Shown piece after piece: positions 24,186 through 36,785 of a stretch of 64,000 bases of DNA. The translations under genes were made by a program, and so were the position numbers. The stretch lies in assembly GCA_021613375.1 (NCBI GenBank), contig CM038709.1:34119915-34183914 (forward strand). The letters are read 5' to 3'. The notes beneath the pieces were generated by a model. It saw only the letters and a list, made by a program, of their open reading frames with translations, had not been told where the DNA came from and searched no databases. The DNA comes from Megaleporinus macrocephalus. Taxonomy: Eukaryota; Chordata; Actinopteri; Characiformes; Anostomidae. The stretch's first letter is position 1; each line of letters opens with the position of its first letter.

Positions 24186-26500
24186 GCCTGATATTTATTC
24201 ACACTTTCAATTTCAGCATTATCATATTAATGGGGAATTTTTTTCTTTACAGTGGTGGTGATTGGAACAAGGGGCCATATTACAGACACTTTCTATCTGA
24301 CTATTTGTCTAAGATCTGACAAATCACGACAAGATTTCAAGAAAATCTTAATTTTCTTACTTTTATAGCACCTTATCTTAAGTTAGAAAATATTAACATA
24401 CCCGATAGAAATCGACAATCAAATGTAATGTCTGTTACCTAGCAACCTACAAAACAGCTAAAACGTAAACACGTCATCAAAATACTATTAAAAATGTAAG
24501 TAGATAGATTTAACTATATTGTCATTGCTCAGTACAAGTCGAAGGCAACAAAATGCAGAACTCCAGTGTTAGTTTTCATATATTTAACGTTACTTTACGC
24601 TGCCTTCAAAAACGGCAGAACGGAGGAACCTCAGCAGGCAGCGTTTTCTGAGCTGTTAACTGTATGTAATGTTGATGAAAATCTGTGAAAATAAGCTTTC
24701 TTCGTGGAGCAGTTTGCCTTATAAAATCCTGCATATAACACTACACCATGAATGGATCAAAATAAATTGGCCAAAACATTTGACACAAACCTACTATAAA
24801 ACAATGTGTCAGACATCAGTTTAAACTCAGAACGCTATTCATAATAAAATAACTAAATACAACATTTCACTCCCGGCAAAACAGTGATTTATTTAAAAAA
24901 AAAAAAAATTCAGACTAGTAATTCTCTGCATTCATTGGCTGAACAGACCACGCACCTGCCCAGGCAACCATGATTTCATCCAATCACCACACAGAACTGT
25001 TTACTGGCGCCCTCTCTCTCTGGCTCACTCTCTCTCTCTCTCCTATTATTGCAATTTCTTTCTTAAGAAATATCTAAATGCCCTTGTGTAAACACCAGTC
25101 CGTTAAGTTAAATATAAAGTATATATTTTAATTTTTATATATATTTTCAAGGTTAATCTTGAAAAAAAATTGATTATAGCTTGGTAATCTTCAAATTTCT
25201 TCAAATATTCAAAAAGGAAAACAGAATTAATCAAACACTGACAAAAATAAATGGATCTTAGCAACAAATCAAAAAGTCCTTAAATAATTTGCACATTACT
25301 GCATTGTGATATGCACTACTCTTTTTTTGGGAAATGAGGCTATGTGTGATAGTTCTTACAACAACCCCTAAACAGCTACGTACAGTCAGATAGTCAGTCT
25401 TGACTACCTACAATTCAAAGCTATAGATGAGAATGGTAATTTAAAAGACTTACTTTGACTTTCATCTATAGAAATGTAAAAACATCTACACATCTATAAA
25501 ATGTATCACATTAATATTATTTTGGTTGCATCTCTGCAGTGATGTTATCATTTTTGTTACTGTGTTTTGTGTAATTTGCTCCAGAAGACTTCCCTGTATT
25601 TCACAGTATGCACTCTAGAGCTACTGTTTTATTTAGGAGACTTACAGAGAATACAGCCTTCAATGTTACTGCTTAAAGATAAATATTTATTAGATCAGCA
25701 CAAGAAGTTCTAGTTTTACCTTGATATCAGCGCATATTTTTCATATCAGACTTGCATAATCAATGATCTAGCATAAAATTGAGAACGAAGAATTACTGAA
25801 AAAATAATATGACATTGGTTATGTATTTTAAGCTTATTAACACATCTTATATTACAGTTTTTACAGTTTGAAACATCTGATTCTTAAAAGCTTTCAGGAA
25901 CACCTCTTGAATTTGGTGGAAGGCTGTTTATTACTAATTATTATTTACACAATAAATACACAATATGTCCAAAAGCGTTCCTTTACACCAATCCTATTAA
26001 ACTACTACTTTATGGACCTCTCGTTGTGCGCAGGAGCACAGTCAAGCTAAAAGAGGTAAGGACCTTCACCAAATCGTTGTCACAAAAGTGGAAGCATAAA
26101 TTTGTTTAAAATATGTGTGCTGTAGCACTGGAACTGAGGTGCACCATTATGCCTCCCCTACCAACTCAGTTCTTGTGCTGATTTAGGTAAGTAATTGTTT
26201 CAGACCATTACATTAGCCACTGCATGCATGCCTCTGGCCTTTTGATTAATGTACTTGTAACTTGTACTTGCTGAGTCTCTGCAGCAGTTAAAACTATTAA
26301 CAACTAACAGTGAAGCTGAACATGAAGTAAAAACATTTTAACAATTTCTATCCTAATGGTAAGTACTAGCTCAGCTGATGTTACACTTATTGTTATGTCA
26401 GATTAAGGGTTAGAAAAGATGCAACTTAGACAGAGAAGGCTGTAAACTCCATTGAACTTTTTGTAGGGTTCCAGTCAGAAGGTTCAATCAAATAATAGCC
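24186..26500. other. Intergenic DNA and 3' flank of the B30.2 gene
   Basis: No further coding exon found. Contains an A-run near 24895, a short CT-rich stretch near 25014-25042, and AT-rich sequence. TTTATT at 25927-25932 is AATAAA on the minus strand and could be the B30.2 gene's poly(A) signal, about 570 bases after its stop. Confidence 0.5.
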
Positions 26501-26504
26501 AGAC

Positions 26505-27724
26505 TTACATAATCCTTAGTGCTCTGTCTACCTCCACTGTGCCAAACAATGGGTAACTTTTCTCAGATGTACTGAATTCTGTTTTAAATGTATAAATAAG
26601 TCTCCTTTTCTCTGAGTCATAGAAAGAAACCAAGCCTTCCCCTATATCTAGATACACTCCTATCTTAGAGACAGCCTGATTGAGTTTGGTGGCTGGATCA
26701 GTCAGAGCAATCAGAGAGCCAAGCTGCAGACGCAGAGTCCAGTAGCCTGTTGTTGTGTTAATTTTAACATAACCATGTCGTGGAGCAGATTCCTTCACTA
26801 CCCCTATTCTCCAATCACATTTCCCCCTTACTTTAACCTCTAAGTAATGCCTGCCTGTTGCATAGCCCTGTTTAGCCTGGACACATGTCCAACCATCATA
26901 CTTAGGATGCTTCATTTGATATTTAGCCCACGGATTAGGTGTGGATTCTTCATGAGTCTTTGTTCTTACAGAGCGTCCATCCTTTGACAGCATAAGATCA
27001 GGATTTGCTGTGTTTGGATCCAGAATAACTTTAGCTTTAAAATAAAAATAACTATAATGAACACACAAGGATACAAGGACAGAACGTTTCTAAAAAACTG
27101 AGAAGCGTATTAGATTTTATTGTCTGCATTTTTTAGATTCTATTGTACTTAAAATGTTCTCATTCCCTCAAAAAAACTGTACAAGATGTAAAAATGCAAT
27201 ACCTGACTGTCTTGTAATGTAATTCCACACTAAAAAAGATTAGTAAATGGGTGAATGAAGCAATGAATTAAACATCAATAAAGAGGCAATAAAATAATGC
27301 AAATAAGGAAAAAGAAACTAACCTAGGGTAGGGGTATACAAGCCCCCTGCAGAAAAAGAAACTTTCATATCATTGTTTTTCGTGTCATTGTTTTAGAAAT
27401 GTGGATGATTAAAAAATATTTTTGAGTATTGCACATAAATTAAAAAAACTTCTCACCTGCTTTTTTAAACACATTTTCAGTCCTAAACCACTGTGTAATG
27501 ATGGATTCCTAAGGTGAAAAAAAGGTTATACCCATGAGCACCCATAAAATGTACAGTAAAATGTTTCAGTTTGTGTTTTACACTTTAAACTCTTGTTTGC
27601 AACCTATTAAACACTTGGTTGCATGTACCTTAGTCTTGTTTTCCTGAATTATACTCCTGATGCTGAAGTCCATGATTGGGAGCCTGTTGATCAGCTGCCC
27701 TTTTTTCCACTGTTTACTCAAATC
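26505..27724 (-). CDS. B30.2 (PRY-SPRY) protein, butyrophilin/TRIM type, last four exons
   Basis: Four minus-strand exons join in one open frame of 233 residues: 27724-27629 (96 nt), 27508-27457 (52 nt), 27346-27323 (24 nt) and 27034-26505 (530 nt with stop). All have GT-AG borders and matching phases. The last exon is a PRY-SPRY domain: LDPNTANPDLMLS, the HYLEVKV block, GYWTLRL, VYLDIGEGLVSFYDSE and IYTF. These domains bind protein partners or small ligands in immune receptors and E3 ligases. The first exon encodes a polar segment, DLSKQWKKGQLINRLPIMDF. Small exons before the B30.2 exon recall butyrophilins and TRIMs. No RING, B-box, Ig or membrane exon was found upstream, and an L2 LINE begins at about 29.1 kb, so the gene is incomplete here or has distant 5' exons. 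Product family sure; exact gene not. Confidence 0.8.
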
Positions 27725-29110
27725 CTGTAACACCACTTTATGCTCGTCTTTAATTCAAAGTGTTTATGTACACAAAAACAATGTGAAGCACAAAAGGAAA
27801 TTAAGCATAGCAGCACCAAAGCATAACTAAAATAATTTAAATAAAACAACATCACAATAAATTTAAATTCAGATAAATAAAAAGGGGACATGGAGGAAAT
27901 AATAAAAATATGCAAAATGCAGTTGCTTAAAGAGTCTAAAAGGTAAAGGTAAAAAAAAGCTTTTGAGAATGGAAGGTTTTTTATCCAGCTGTTATATTCT
28001 GTAGCTGATTTGAAGGCAGTGAAGGTACCTGGGCTAATATTCTGGCAGCAGCAATCCAAATAAACAACAGCTGTCTAATAGACTTTTGGGTGGGGGTTTT
28101 GTGTAGTAATGATGATTAATCTGCTGGTGATAATCACATTTTTAAGGTTGTCTGGTATCATATACTCTCTGAAATTTGCTATGTTTTTGAGTTGAAAGAA
28201 AGCTGACTGTTTTGGACCTTGTGGCTAATATAGCTGAGCTCTGAGTAAGATGCAAAGCCTTTTCATTTGTGCTGTACCATTTAAAACCTTAAAGCTTTCC
28301 ATATTATTGCCATTGTTCTTGTTCGACAGCAGGAACTTATTACATATTTAATTATCAAAAGAATCTGAGCATTCAATATATCGAATCGAATACAGCTGAC
28401 TGGCTGATCACACATGCACACACACACACAGTTACGTTATAGTATCATCTCTTCATATCTGATTCTGTAAAATTAATTCGCTAATACACATACAGACAGC
28501 ACTACTCTAGCACCTTGGCTTTAATAACACACAGGCTAACCAATGGCACAGCAGCTATAGCTTCTCTCACTCCTTTATAAACAGTAAACAAACCACCTGC
28601 AGCATTAGCCTGCTAAATAAAAAAAACGTCAGATAGTCACTCCTAGCTAACAATAACAGAATAAAGAGTGCATCAGAAATACGAACTGCTGATAATGACG
28701 GCAATGTGTTGGTTCTTAGTGATAAACTACAGAAATACTCCTTTGCAAAACTTACTAGACACACAACACCAGTCAAATAAAGCACTGGACACCCTGTGAT
28801 GCTGCACTGAGAGAAAGGGAAGCTGGATTATACCATTTTACAAGACAATGGGAGGGGTTCTGCTTTTTGTTGTTAAAAATAATGGGTTTAACCATATGCT
28901 CTATTACCACCATAGCATATGTGTGTGTTTAGACATGTTTGAATGGACAGTTAGGAGAGTGGGTCCCTAAAACAGCATAATGTAACCACCTATCCATACA
29001 CCACCATTGTAACACTACATGTATGTCAGTGTGGGTTTGCCCTATACAACAGCTGTATATCTATATATCAATAATGTGTGCAAAGTACTCGTCCAACATC
29101 AGAAAAAGCA
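27725..29110. other. Upstream region of the B30.2 gene, no exon resolved
   Basis: Minus-strand open frames at 28059-27718 and 28785-28567 lie here, but neither shows a domain and neither joins the B30.2 exons with good splice signals. A short CA run lies near 28416-28430. Missing 5' exons could be hidden here. Confidence 0.45.
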
Positions 29111-29111
29111 G

Positions 29112-31520
29112 TCAAGTCAAGTTTATTTATATAGCGCTTTTTACAATAATGTTGTCTCAAAGCAGCTTCACAGAGTTTTGAAAACAGACAGTTATAACAT
29201 ATATCCCCCAGTGAGCAAGCCAGAGGCAACAGTGGCAAGAAAAAAAAAACTCCCTCAGACTGGAGGAAGAAACCTTGGGAGGAACCAGACACACAAGTGG
29301 AGACCCATTCTCCTCTGGTCAAACAGTATTTACAGTTTAAACTAAATACCAAAGAAAGGAGCCTCTGTTTGAAATCTGGATAGCAAAGCTTTAGAAGCTG
29401 CACAGATAGAGGCAGTGTAAGACTGAGGCAGTCTATGACTGAGTCTTTATGTAAAGTGGGCGTGAGCTGAAACAATCCCATCCTATCTCAATGTTGGTAC
29501 ATCTGGATGGCACAGTGATGTAACTGAGGGTGTAGCAGTAAATGGACAGGTGAGCTGGCTGGTGATGGTGGGGTGATGGCCCTGATGATCAGTCCTTCAA
29601 CAGCATTCAACAGACGGGAGGACAGTCATTACCTCAGGAAGAGTAAAGAGAGAGAGTTAGTTGGGCTCGGGAGTATGACTGTAGAAAATATGAATTTTCA
29701 GAATTTTAGAGTGTGGTAGGTGACTCTGGCAGATCTAACTATAACAGCCTAAACTAAAAAGAGAGAATCAGAAGGTAACATGGACATTAGAGCACCCTGA
29801 GAGACTGGGATCCCCCCACTCCACTGTCAGCAAACCTGTGTGATCGTGTGAAGTGGTGGAACAACAGCACCAACATCTCAGTTTACCATAAACCTCTGTG
29901 TCCATGAACCCCCAGATCTCCTGCCTTTATCTAAAAGAGAAGATTAATTACCAAAAGCTACACTTAACAAGTATGTTTTCAGTCTAGACTTAAATATTGA
30001 GACTGTGTCAGAGTCCCGAACATTAACTGGGAGATTATTCCACAATTTGGGGGCTTTGTAGGAAAAAGCTCTTCCCCCCATTGAAGTCTTCTGAATTTTT
30101 GGAACTATTAGAAAACCAGCATCCTGTGATCTGAGTGAATGTGGCGGTTCATAATAGGAAATTAGATCTTGCTGGTACTCCGGTGCGAGACTTTAGAATT
30201 TAACAGGAAGCCAGTGTAGTGCTGATAAAACTGGACTGATGTGATCGAATTTCCTGGTTTTAGTTAGTACTCTAGCTGCAGCGTTCTGAACTAACTGAAG
30301 TTTATTCAGGTTCCTGCTGGAGCATCCTGACAACAATGCATTACAGTAATCTAGCCTTGAGGTTATAAAGGCATACACTAACTTTTCAGCATCAAACATA
30401 AATAATGCATTTCTTAACTTTGAAATGTTTCGCAGGTAAAGAAACGCTGTCCTTGTAATATTACCTATGTGTTGATTAAATGTCAGATCTGAGTCAATTG
30501 TTACACCAAGATTTTTGGCTACTGAACCAGGAACTACAGAGAAGTCAGCAAGATTTAACATTGAATCTGAACATTTAATCCGAGCAGCCTTTGGGCCGAG
30601 GAGGAGAACTTTCATTTTATCAGGGTTAAAAAGGAGGAAGTTCTGTAGCATCCAAAGTCTAATATCTCTTACACAATCTTCTATCTTATTTAATCTGGAT
30701 GTATCATCTGGTTTGGCTGATATGTACAGCTGTGTATCATCGGCATAACAGTGGAAACTAATTCCATGTCTATTTATAACTGAGCCTAATGGTAGCATAT
30801 ATAGTGTAAATAACAGAGGACCTAAAACAGAACTTTGTGGAACTCCATATTTCACTTTTATCTTTACAAATTGAAAACGATCACTAAGGTAAGATGTGAA
30901 CCAGGATAACGCTGTTCCTGTGATTCCAACTATATTTTCTAGTCTGTCCAAGAGAATAGTGTGATCTATAGTGTCAAAAGCTGCACTTAGATCGAGTAAC
31001 ACCAGCAGAGATACGTGGCCCTGATCAGAGGCAAGAAGAAAGTTTGTTATCTTAACTAAAGCTGTCTCTGTGCTGTGGTGTGGCCTAAAGCCGGATTGGA
31101 ATTTTTCATATATGTTGTTCTTATGTAGATGAGAACAGAGTTGTCGAGCTACAGCCTTTTCTAAAATCTTAGAGATAAATGGTAAATTGGAAATCGGTAT
31201 ATTACTGGACAGTTCTCTAGGGTCAAGATTTGGCTTCTTTATCAAGGGTTTTATCACAGCTAGTTTAAAAGACTTAGGTACATGACCCAGACTAAAAGTC
31301 CATGAAATCATTGCTGCTGTAGTTGGCGGGTATTTGAGGTTCTGTTCCTGCCTGATTTTTGGTAAGTTTTACGTTGGTGCTAAATAAAACTCTAGGATTG
31401 TTTTTGTTGTGTTCGATGAGTGAGGACAGGTATGCTGAGCGTGTTTTAATAAGTGCCTTTCTGTAACTGCTAAGGCTGTCTTTCCAAGCAGAGTGAAATA
31501 CCTCCAGCTTGGTCACTCTC
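29112..31520 (-). mobile_element. 5'-truncated L2-type LINE with decayed reverse transcriptase
   Basis: The minus-strand frame 31311-30193 (372 residues) is reverse transcriptase: [54 protein letters not shown], catalytic [11 protein letters not shown], then the thumb region ending ALHWLPVKF. The preceding piece (31516-31292, LSSYRKALIKTRSAYLSSLI) is the upstream part of the same ORF2; a deletion near 31310 brings FMDF next to TFSLGHVP. The element ends near 29112 with the minus-strand sequence AAGCGCTATATAAATAAA and a TTGACTTGACT tail, the classic L2 3' end. The endonuclease and 5' end are lost, and changes such as SSVLG for the usual QGSVLGP motif show decay. Confidence 0.88.
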
Positions 31521-31840
31521 CATTTGCTCCATTCACATCAGACAGTATGACCATTACTCTAAGCTGAAGATTTAGACATTTCAGTACCAGTTTACCAATT
31601 TTTTATGTTTATGTTTTCAGTAATGCTGAAAATAGTGAAGTATTGATCATACCGGGACTAATCTGCCAAGTTCAGCAGTAAGCTCTCTCAAGATGCATTT
31701 GGACTGGTCCATGGAGAATTCTCTTTGTTCAGAGTCTTTGTCAGTGGGCTTCTGAAGAATAAAAACATGGAAGAATAGAGGAATTAAGGATCTGAGGATC
31801 TGAAAAAAAAAATGTTGCTCTACACAAAGATGGCCTAGGC

Positions 31841-32586
31841 CAGGGGTCACTAATAGGCGGAACGCGGTCCGGATTCGGACCCAGACGTTGTCCAGTGCAG
31901 ACCCAAACCAATAAACTGTTGAGAAGGATTCAATTATTTGCGGCGCAGTAAACTAACAGACAATCGCGTGCGTCGTAAGATCTCCAAAGGCCAATCAGAT
32001 CTGTGCAGATTCGGGAGTGCGGCGCGCACACAGCCGAGGTATGAAGTGAGACGCAGCAACTGGAATATAAAGTGAGTCAGAGAAAGGCTAATTCAGACAG
32101 TTTATTCCACAATAAACATTACTAAGAACAAATATCGTTCCAGGCTCACCAACAAGAGCACCTTTATATGTGTATGAGAATGGTCCCAACACCATTTCCA
32201 CACCAAACCAAGAGCTAACTTCGCTCATTAAGCAAGAGAAAGTGTGAGAGAGGAATACAAGACAGAAATAAACTTTTAAGATGTGAAAGAATTGCGTGTT
32301 TTATTTACTGTTTCTATGAATAAACACTTTAAGATGCACTTTTTTCGAAAGCAGGCTGTTTTACAAATAATTTATTCAGTTCAGCATTTAAATAAACTAA
32401 AATATACTAAATAGTATGTGTGATGTGTTGGACTTTTGGTTGCTGATAGTATAAGATGCTGATACTAGGCTACTTCAGTATATAGCACTGAAACATAACA
32501 CACGTTAGAAATGACGATGGTCCGGACTGTGGCCTGAGGAATTTTCCTCTAATTGGAACTTACTGAATTCTAATTAAATACCCCGA
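31841..32586 (+). mobile_element. hAT element, CAGGGGT family, with transposase C-terminal remnant
   Basis: It begins CAGGGGTCACTAATAGGCGG and ends in a degraded ACCCC-type inverted end. It is flanked by an exact 8-base target duplication, GCCTAGGC (31833-31840 and 32587-32594), diagnostic of hAT insertion. Inside, a broken frame encodes ITKNKYRSRLTNKS, matching the C-terminal block of hAT transposases, followed by a stop and a shifted frame. Non-autonomous and inactive. Confidence 0.85.
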
Positions 32587-32599
32587 GCCTAGGCTATAA

Positions 32600-33360
32600 G
32601 AAGATTGCCAACACCCTGAAACTGAGCTGCAGCATGGTGGCCAAGACCATACAGCAATTCAACAGGACAGGTTCCACTTAGAACAGGCCTTGCCATGGTC
32701 AACCAAAGAAGTTGAGTGCACGTGCCTGGCATCATATCCTGAGGTTGGCTTTTAAAATAGACGTACGAGTGCTGCCAGTATTGCTGCAGAGGTTAAAGGG
32801 CTAGAGTGTCATCCTTTTAGTACTCAGACCATACACCGCATACTGTGTCAAATTGGTCTACATGGCTGTTGCCAGAGAGAAGACTCTTCTAAAGATGATG
32901 CACAAGAAAGCCCACAAACAGTTTGCAGAAGACAAGCAGACTAAGGTCATTTATTACTGGAGCCATGTCCTGTGATCTGGTGAGACCAAGATAAACTTAT
33001 CTGGTTCAGATGGTGTTAAGCATGTGTGGTGGCAATCAGGTGAGGAGCACAAAGACATGTGTCTTGCCTATATTCAAACAGGATGGTGGGATGTCTGGAA
33101 ATAATGGTGGCCACACAAAATATTGACACTTTGGGCACAATTTGGCCATTTTAACTTGGTGTACTCACTTTTGTTGCCAGCGGTTTAAGACATTAATGAC
33201 TGTGTGTTGAGATATTTTGAGAGCACAGTAACTTTACACTGTTATACACTAAGTACTTTACATTGTATCAAAGTGCCATATCTTCAGTGTTGTCCCATAA
33301 AAAGATATAATAAAATATTTAAAAACGTAAGAGGTGTCATCACTTTTGTGAGATACTGTA
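32600..33360 (+). mobile_element. Internally deleted Tc1-like element
   Basis: The broken frame starts with the paired-like DNA-binding region (KIANTLKLSCSMVAKTIQQF, then QPKKLSARAW), runs through QFAEDKQTK and the first catalytic area, then breaks off. The right end, CATCACTTTTGTGAGATACT followed by GTA, is a typical fish Tc1 terminal inverted repeat. The left terminal repeat was not found. It abuts the target duplication of the hAT element to its left. Confidence 0.85.
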
Positions 33361-34604
33361 GAAAGCAAAGATGCTCCAGAATGGGTTATGATTTAAGCAG
33401 ACCAACCATAATAAACATATATAATCTATACTTTTGTTGAAATTGTAGAAGTTATTTACATTATTTAAGTTCAGTTTTGGTTTGATAAATGGCTGTGAGT
33501 TGCAAGCTTTTTTTCTTTGTCCTTGTTCATTGTTCTTTGTATTTATGAGGCTTCCAATGCTGTAGCAACCATAAGTGTTGTAATCCTCTGTAGGAATAAA
33601 AACACAAGTTGTTGAGAGATAAGTCGATAACATTGTTCCAGACGGAAAAGACAAACCTGACAAACCTGTTTTAAAAAGGTGACTGACTAAAAAAGTTTAG
33701 CTATAAAGATTGGCTTATTATTTTTCATTAAAATCACTGAGAACTTGAATCGAATGTCTCTTTTATTTCTCCTGAAAGTAGGTTTATTGCATGTATGTGT
33801 AATTTATATAGAATCCTCACATCTAAGGCACATACCTTCAAGTCTAAACATGACCAATCTGTTTAAATGACATTTTCTACAGGTCAAGGAGTCGATATGA
33901 ACCAAATTGAAAACTGGAAAACAACATCCTGTTGTGCTATTAACCCAGCCTCTTATTGGGGAGCAATCTCAGATTGCTCATAACAAGAGGGAAGAACGAA
34001 CTTATAACTTCTCCTCTGAGTGCGACACAGAGCTCGAGCCCAGTCATGAAAGATAGAAGTAAGAAAAGAATCAGAACAATTTTAAAAAGCACTTATAAAA
34101 CCACTCAATTATCATATATTAATGCTATTTATAGTTTTGCCTGTTGGAGTGTCACGGTTTCATGGACAACAGCTTAACTAACCGTGTCTAGGAGGCTAAT
34201 TTCTTAGCTAACTTCTGTCTGCATTTATCAGGCTAAGACAGGTCTCAACCACACATGAATGTACCTGTCTATGCTAAGAAAGCACTGAATAAAGCAGCCT
34301 CTGAATGTGTTTGTACCATTGAGCCCACCAAAATTAATGAAGAAATGCTTAAAGTTATACATGAGTAAGCATAAGCTACCAAAAATCACTGAGAGTACAG
34401 GTCGATAGGTACGATGAAATGATACAACACCGGTGTTCTATCAATTGTTAAATGTTTTCTTTAAGCTTATTATCTAAATTTAGCAGGAAGTGTTATTAAA
34501 TAAAAAGAGTAACACAAACACTTGCAGTATTATTTTCTGCCAAGGTAGCACAGATCAACAGATCTGCGTTGCAGTAGGAAGTTTTGACAAGGTAGGGCAA
34601 ATCA

Positions 34605-34733
34605 TCAGACCACCGGTTCCCCCATTGCCTCTTTCTCAGGCACATGGCTCTGCACGTGATCTCCAGACACGGTCGTAAACAGAGAAGAAAGTAGTGCTAA
34701 CACCAAAACAAGCACAACAGGTTTGGTGTCCAT
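34605..34733 (-). other. Possible signal-peptide-bearing small ORF or first coding exon
   Basis: A 42-residue minus-strand frame starts in a good context (AAAATGG) and reads MDTKPVVLVLVLALLSSLFT then TVSG: a basic residue, a 14-15 residue hydrophobic core and small residues before a likely cleavage point. The remaining part is short, polar and ends at a stop. It could be the first exon of a secreted protein using a donor before the stop (a GTGCAG at 34654-34649 is one weak candidate). No following exon could be tied to it, and I do not recognise the product. Confidence 0.25.
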
Positions 34734-35099
34734 TTTGGATGAAAGACAAGAGCAACACTTTGCTAACAAAGAAGTATAAAACCTGAGTACTTGAAAAAGA
34801 TGGAGAAAATTAGAAAAAAACTAAAAAGTGAGCCGGAGCTGCTGCAACAGGCTGCCACCTCCGCGGCGCCATCTTAGATTTTAACTCTCTATGGGGAGTA
34901 TTGCACTGCTGAGTGGGGAAATATTTTTAAGTGCCCTGAATGACCTTCAGCACTTTTTTAATTTCAGGGAAATGTTCAACACTGACTGCGATAATCTGAC
35001 TCTCACCAAGGTCACTCACCTTTAAATAACACGTAGTCATGTGTAACTGCTTTTTTACTCAGTTGCAATAGGACACTTTTTCTGAATTGAGTTGAGCCT

Positions 35100-35653
35100 A
35101 ACACTTTCATCTCCACAGCGGGGTCCTGTCATACTCCCTGGAGCCCACGAGGCCTGCGGACTCACTGACCTGCCCGACTCCCACCGGTCCTCAAGTGACT
35201 CCTGAAACTAGTGAAAAGTACCTGTGTCTTTAAACTCCCCCTGGGAACGGAGAGAGTGGTGTAAACCCCCACAGGCATCCTCTCCTGGCGAGCTTTGGAA
35301 CAATGCAAGGACTAACCTCTGTTTGTTTTGAACTGTTCAGACAGGCTTAGCTCCTGGTTTTCCCTCCAGCATTAAGGAAGCTACCCTGTCATCCACTGCT
35401 CGGACGGGAGAACCTTGCCTGGGGTCCTCGAGGCTTAGTGACTAACAACAGCGGCTACCCCGACACTCACCATCTCACCTGCTCCCGTAGCGGCTTACCC
35501 TGGTTGACTCGGACGGCAGCTGACCTGGTCTCCCGGGACTTTCCCATCTGTGGGCTCAGTACTGTGCATTGTGTTCACATTTTCAGCCCTTGTTTAAATT
35601 AATAAAGCCTTGCATATGGATAGTAATTTCATGTCAGAGTCTGATTCGTTACA
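35100..35653 (+). repeat. LTR-like dispersed repeat, copy A
   Basis: Shares GTCATACTCCCTGGAGCCCA, GACCTGCCC and the end AATAAAGCCTTGCA-TATGGAT...TTACA with a second copy on the opposite strand at 36786-37410. A poly(A)-signal-containing segment ending in ACA suggests a retroelement LTR, but no target duplication or internal region was found. Confidence 0.5.
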
Positions 35654-35673
35654 ATTAAAGTACAGTTTGTTTG

Positions 35674-36334
35674 CAGGGCTGGACAGGCATAGAAAATCGG
35701 CTAAAGGATTTTTGGCTTAGACCGGCCCTTCATAATTAGCGGAGCACAGCCGACCAGTAATTTATATCATTTAGCAGTTTTAAGATCTGTTATTTCACTT
35801 GTTTAAGTGTTTTTAAAACACGTTGAACTGCAGCATAGAGGCTACAAGTCTATCCCTCGGGCTCCCTGTCCACAGCCTGCGTCTCTGGCTGCTCTTCTCC
35901 CTGCTACAACCTGCTGTTGCTGAAGCACTGCTGTCACAGTGGACATGGAGACTACAGCAGCGAACATGTCTGTGATCTTAGCACATTTTGCAGCATCTAC
36001 AGTGACACTCTTTAATCTCTTCGCAAGTAACTTCTCCGCACCCCCTTTCTGCCGCTTCGGTTTCTCCATGTTGCCTGTTCTTTAACACACTCTCAAACTA
36101 GTGGGAGTTACAGCGGACCATGCAGAGAAAGGGTGGGGTCGCTTTCGTCCTATGTCCTGATTGGTTCAGTCCACTGTCTATATTGAAAATGGGCCAATGG
36201 GCTGCCCCCTCTAAATTGTGGGCCAGTCTTTAAAAAAAAAAAGCAAGAAAAAAATAATCCAACAGCATCAGCCCCTCACGACTTTCGGCCCACCAGGCAA
36301 ATGCCTGATACGCCAGATTACCAGTCCAGCATTG
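35674..36334 (-). mobile_element. Non-autonomous hAT element, CAGGGCTGGACT family, copy 1
   Basis: Terminal inverted repeats are CAGGGCTGGAC on the left and GTCCAGCATTG (degraded GTCCAGCCCTG) on the right. The flanks are an exact 8-base duplication, TTTGTTTG. On the minus strand a frame at 36069-35842 encodes [20 protein letters not shown] followed by a Cys/Gln-rich stretch, resembling the start of a hAT transposase. The 661-base element lacks the catalytic region. Its internal deletion differs from the copies at 43.8 and 48.1 kb. Confidence 0.8.
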
Positions 36335-36785
36335 TTTGTTTGTATTGTTGCTATTTTCATAAAACAAACAGTTGAATCTCTTAGTACCCTGTAGTCACTG
36401 CCATCTCCTATTTCATAAATAAAAGGATGTAAAGATGGAAATCTGTAACATTTCAACCCGTTGCCAGATGAATAATAATTTGAGCATCTGTGAGCAACAT
36501 ATGAGCCGGACATTAATAAAGTGCCTAAGGAGAAATATTTGTTAAACTCTAGCTGTTGATATGGCTAGCCAAGCCAATGGGAAAATGCTAACCTGCTGTT
36601 GCCAACCTGCACTGGCAGCACCATGACGTCATGTCGATAGCATCCCTTTTACAGTTAACACAAAAGATATCCTATTAAGCCATATCCCTAAGGCTGAACT
36701 TCCTGAGAAAGCTGAAAAAGGCCCAACTCCCACGAAAAGCTCCTGGTAAACTTCTACCATTGAGAATATCCCTTCCCAAGGTATG

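Noticed and set aside
33340..33663. 107-residue minus-strand frame with a good internal acceptor
   Set aside because: Overlaps the Tc1 right end, has no recognisable family, and no donor exon could be matched; kept only as a note to the orphan signal peptide finding.
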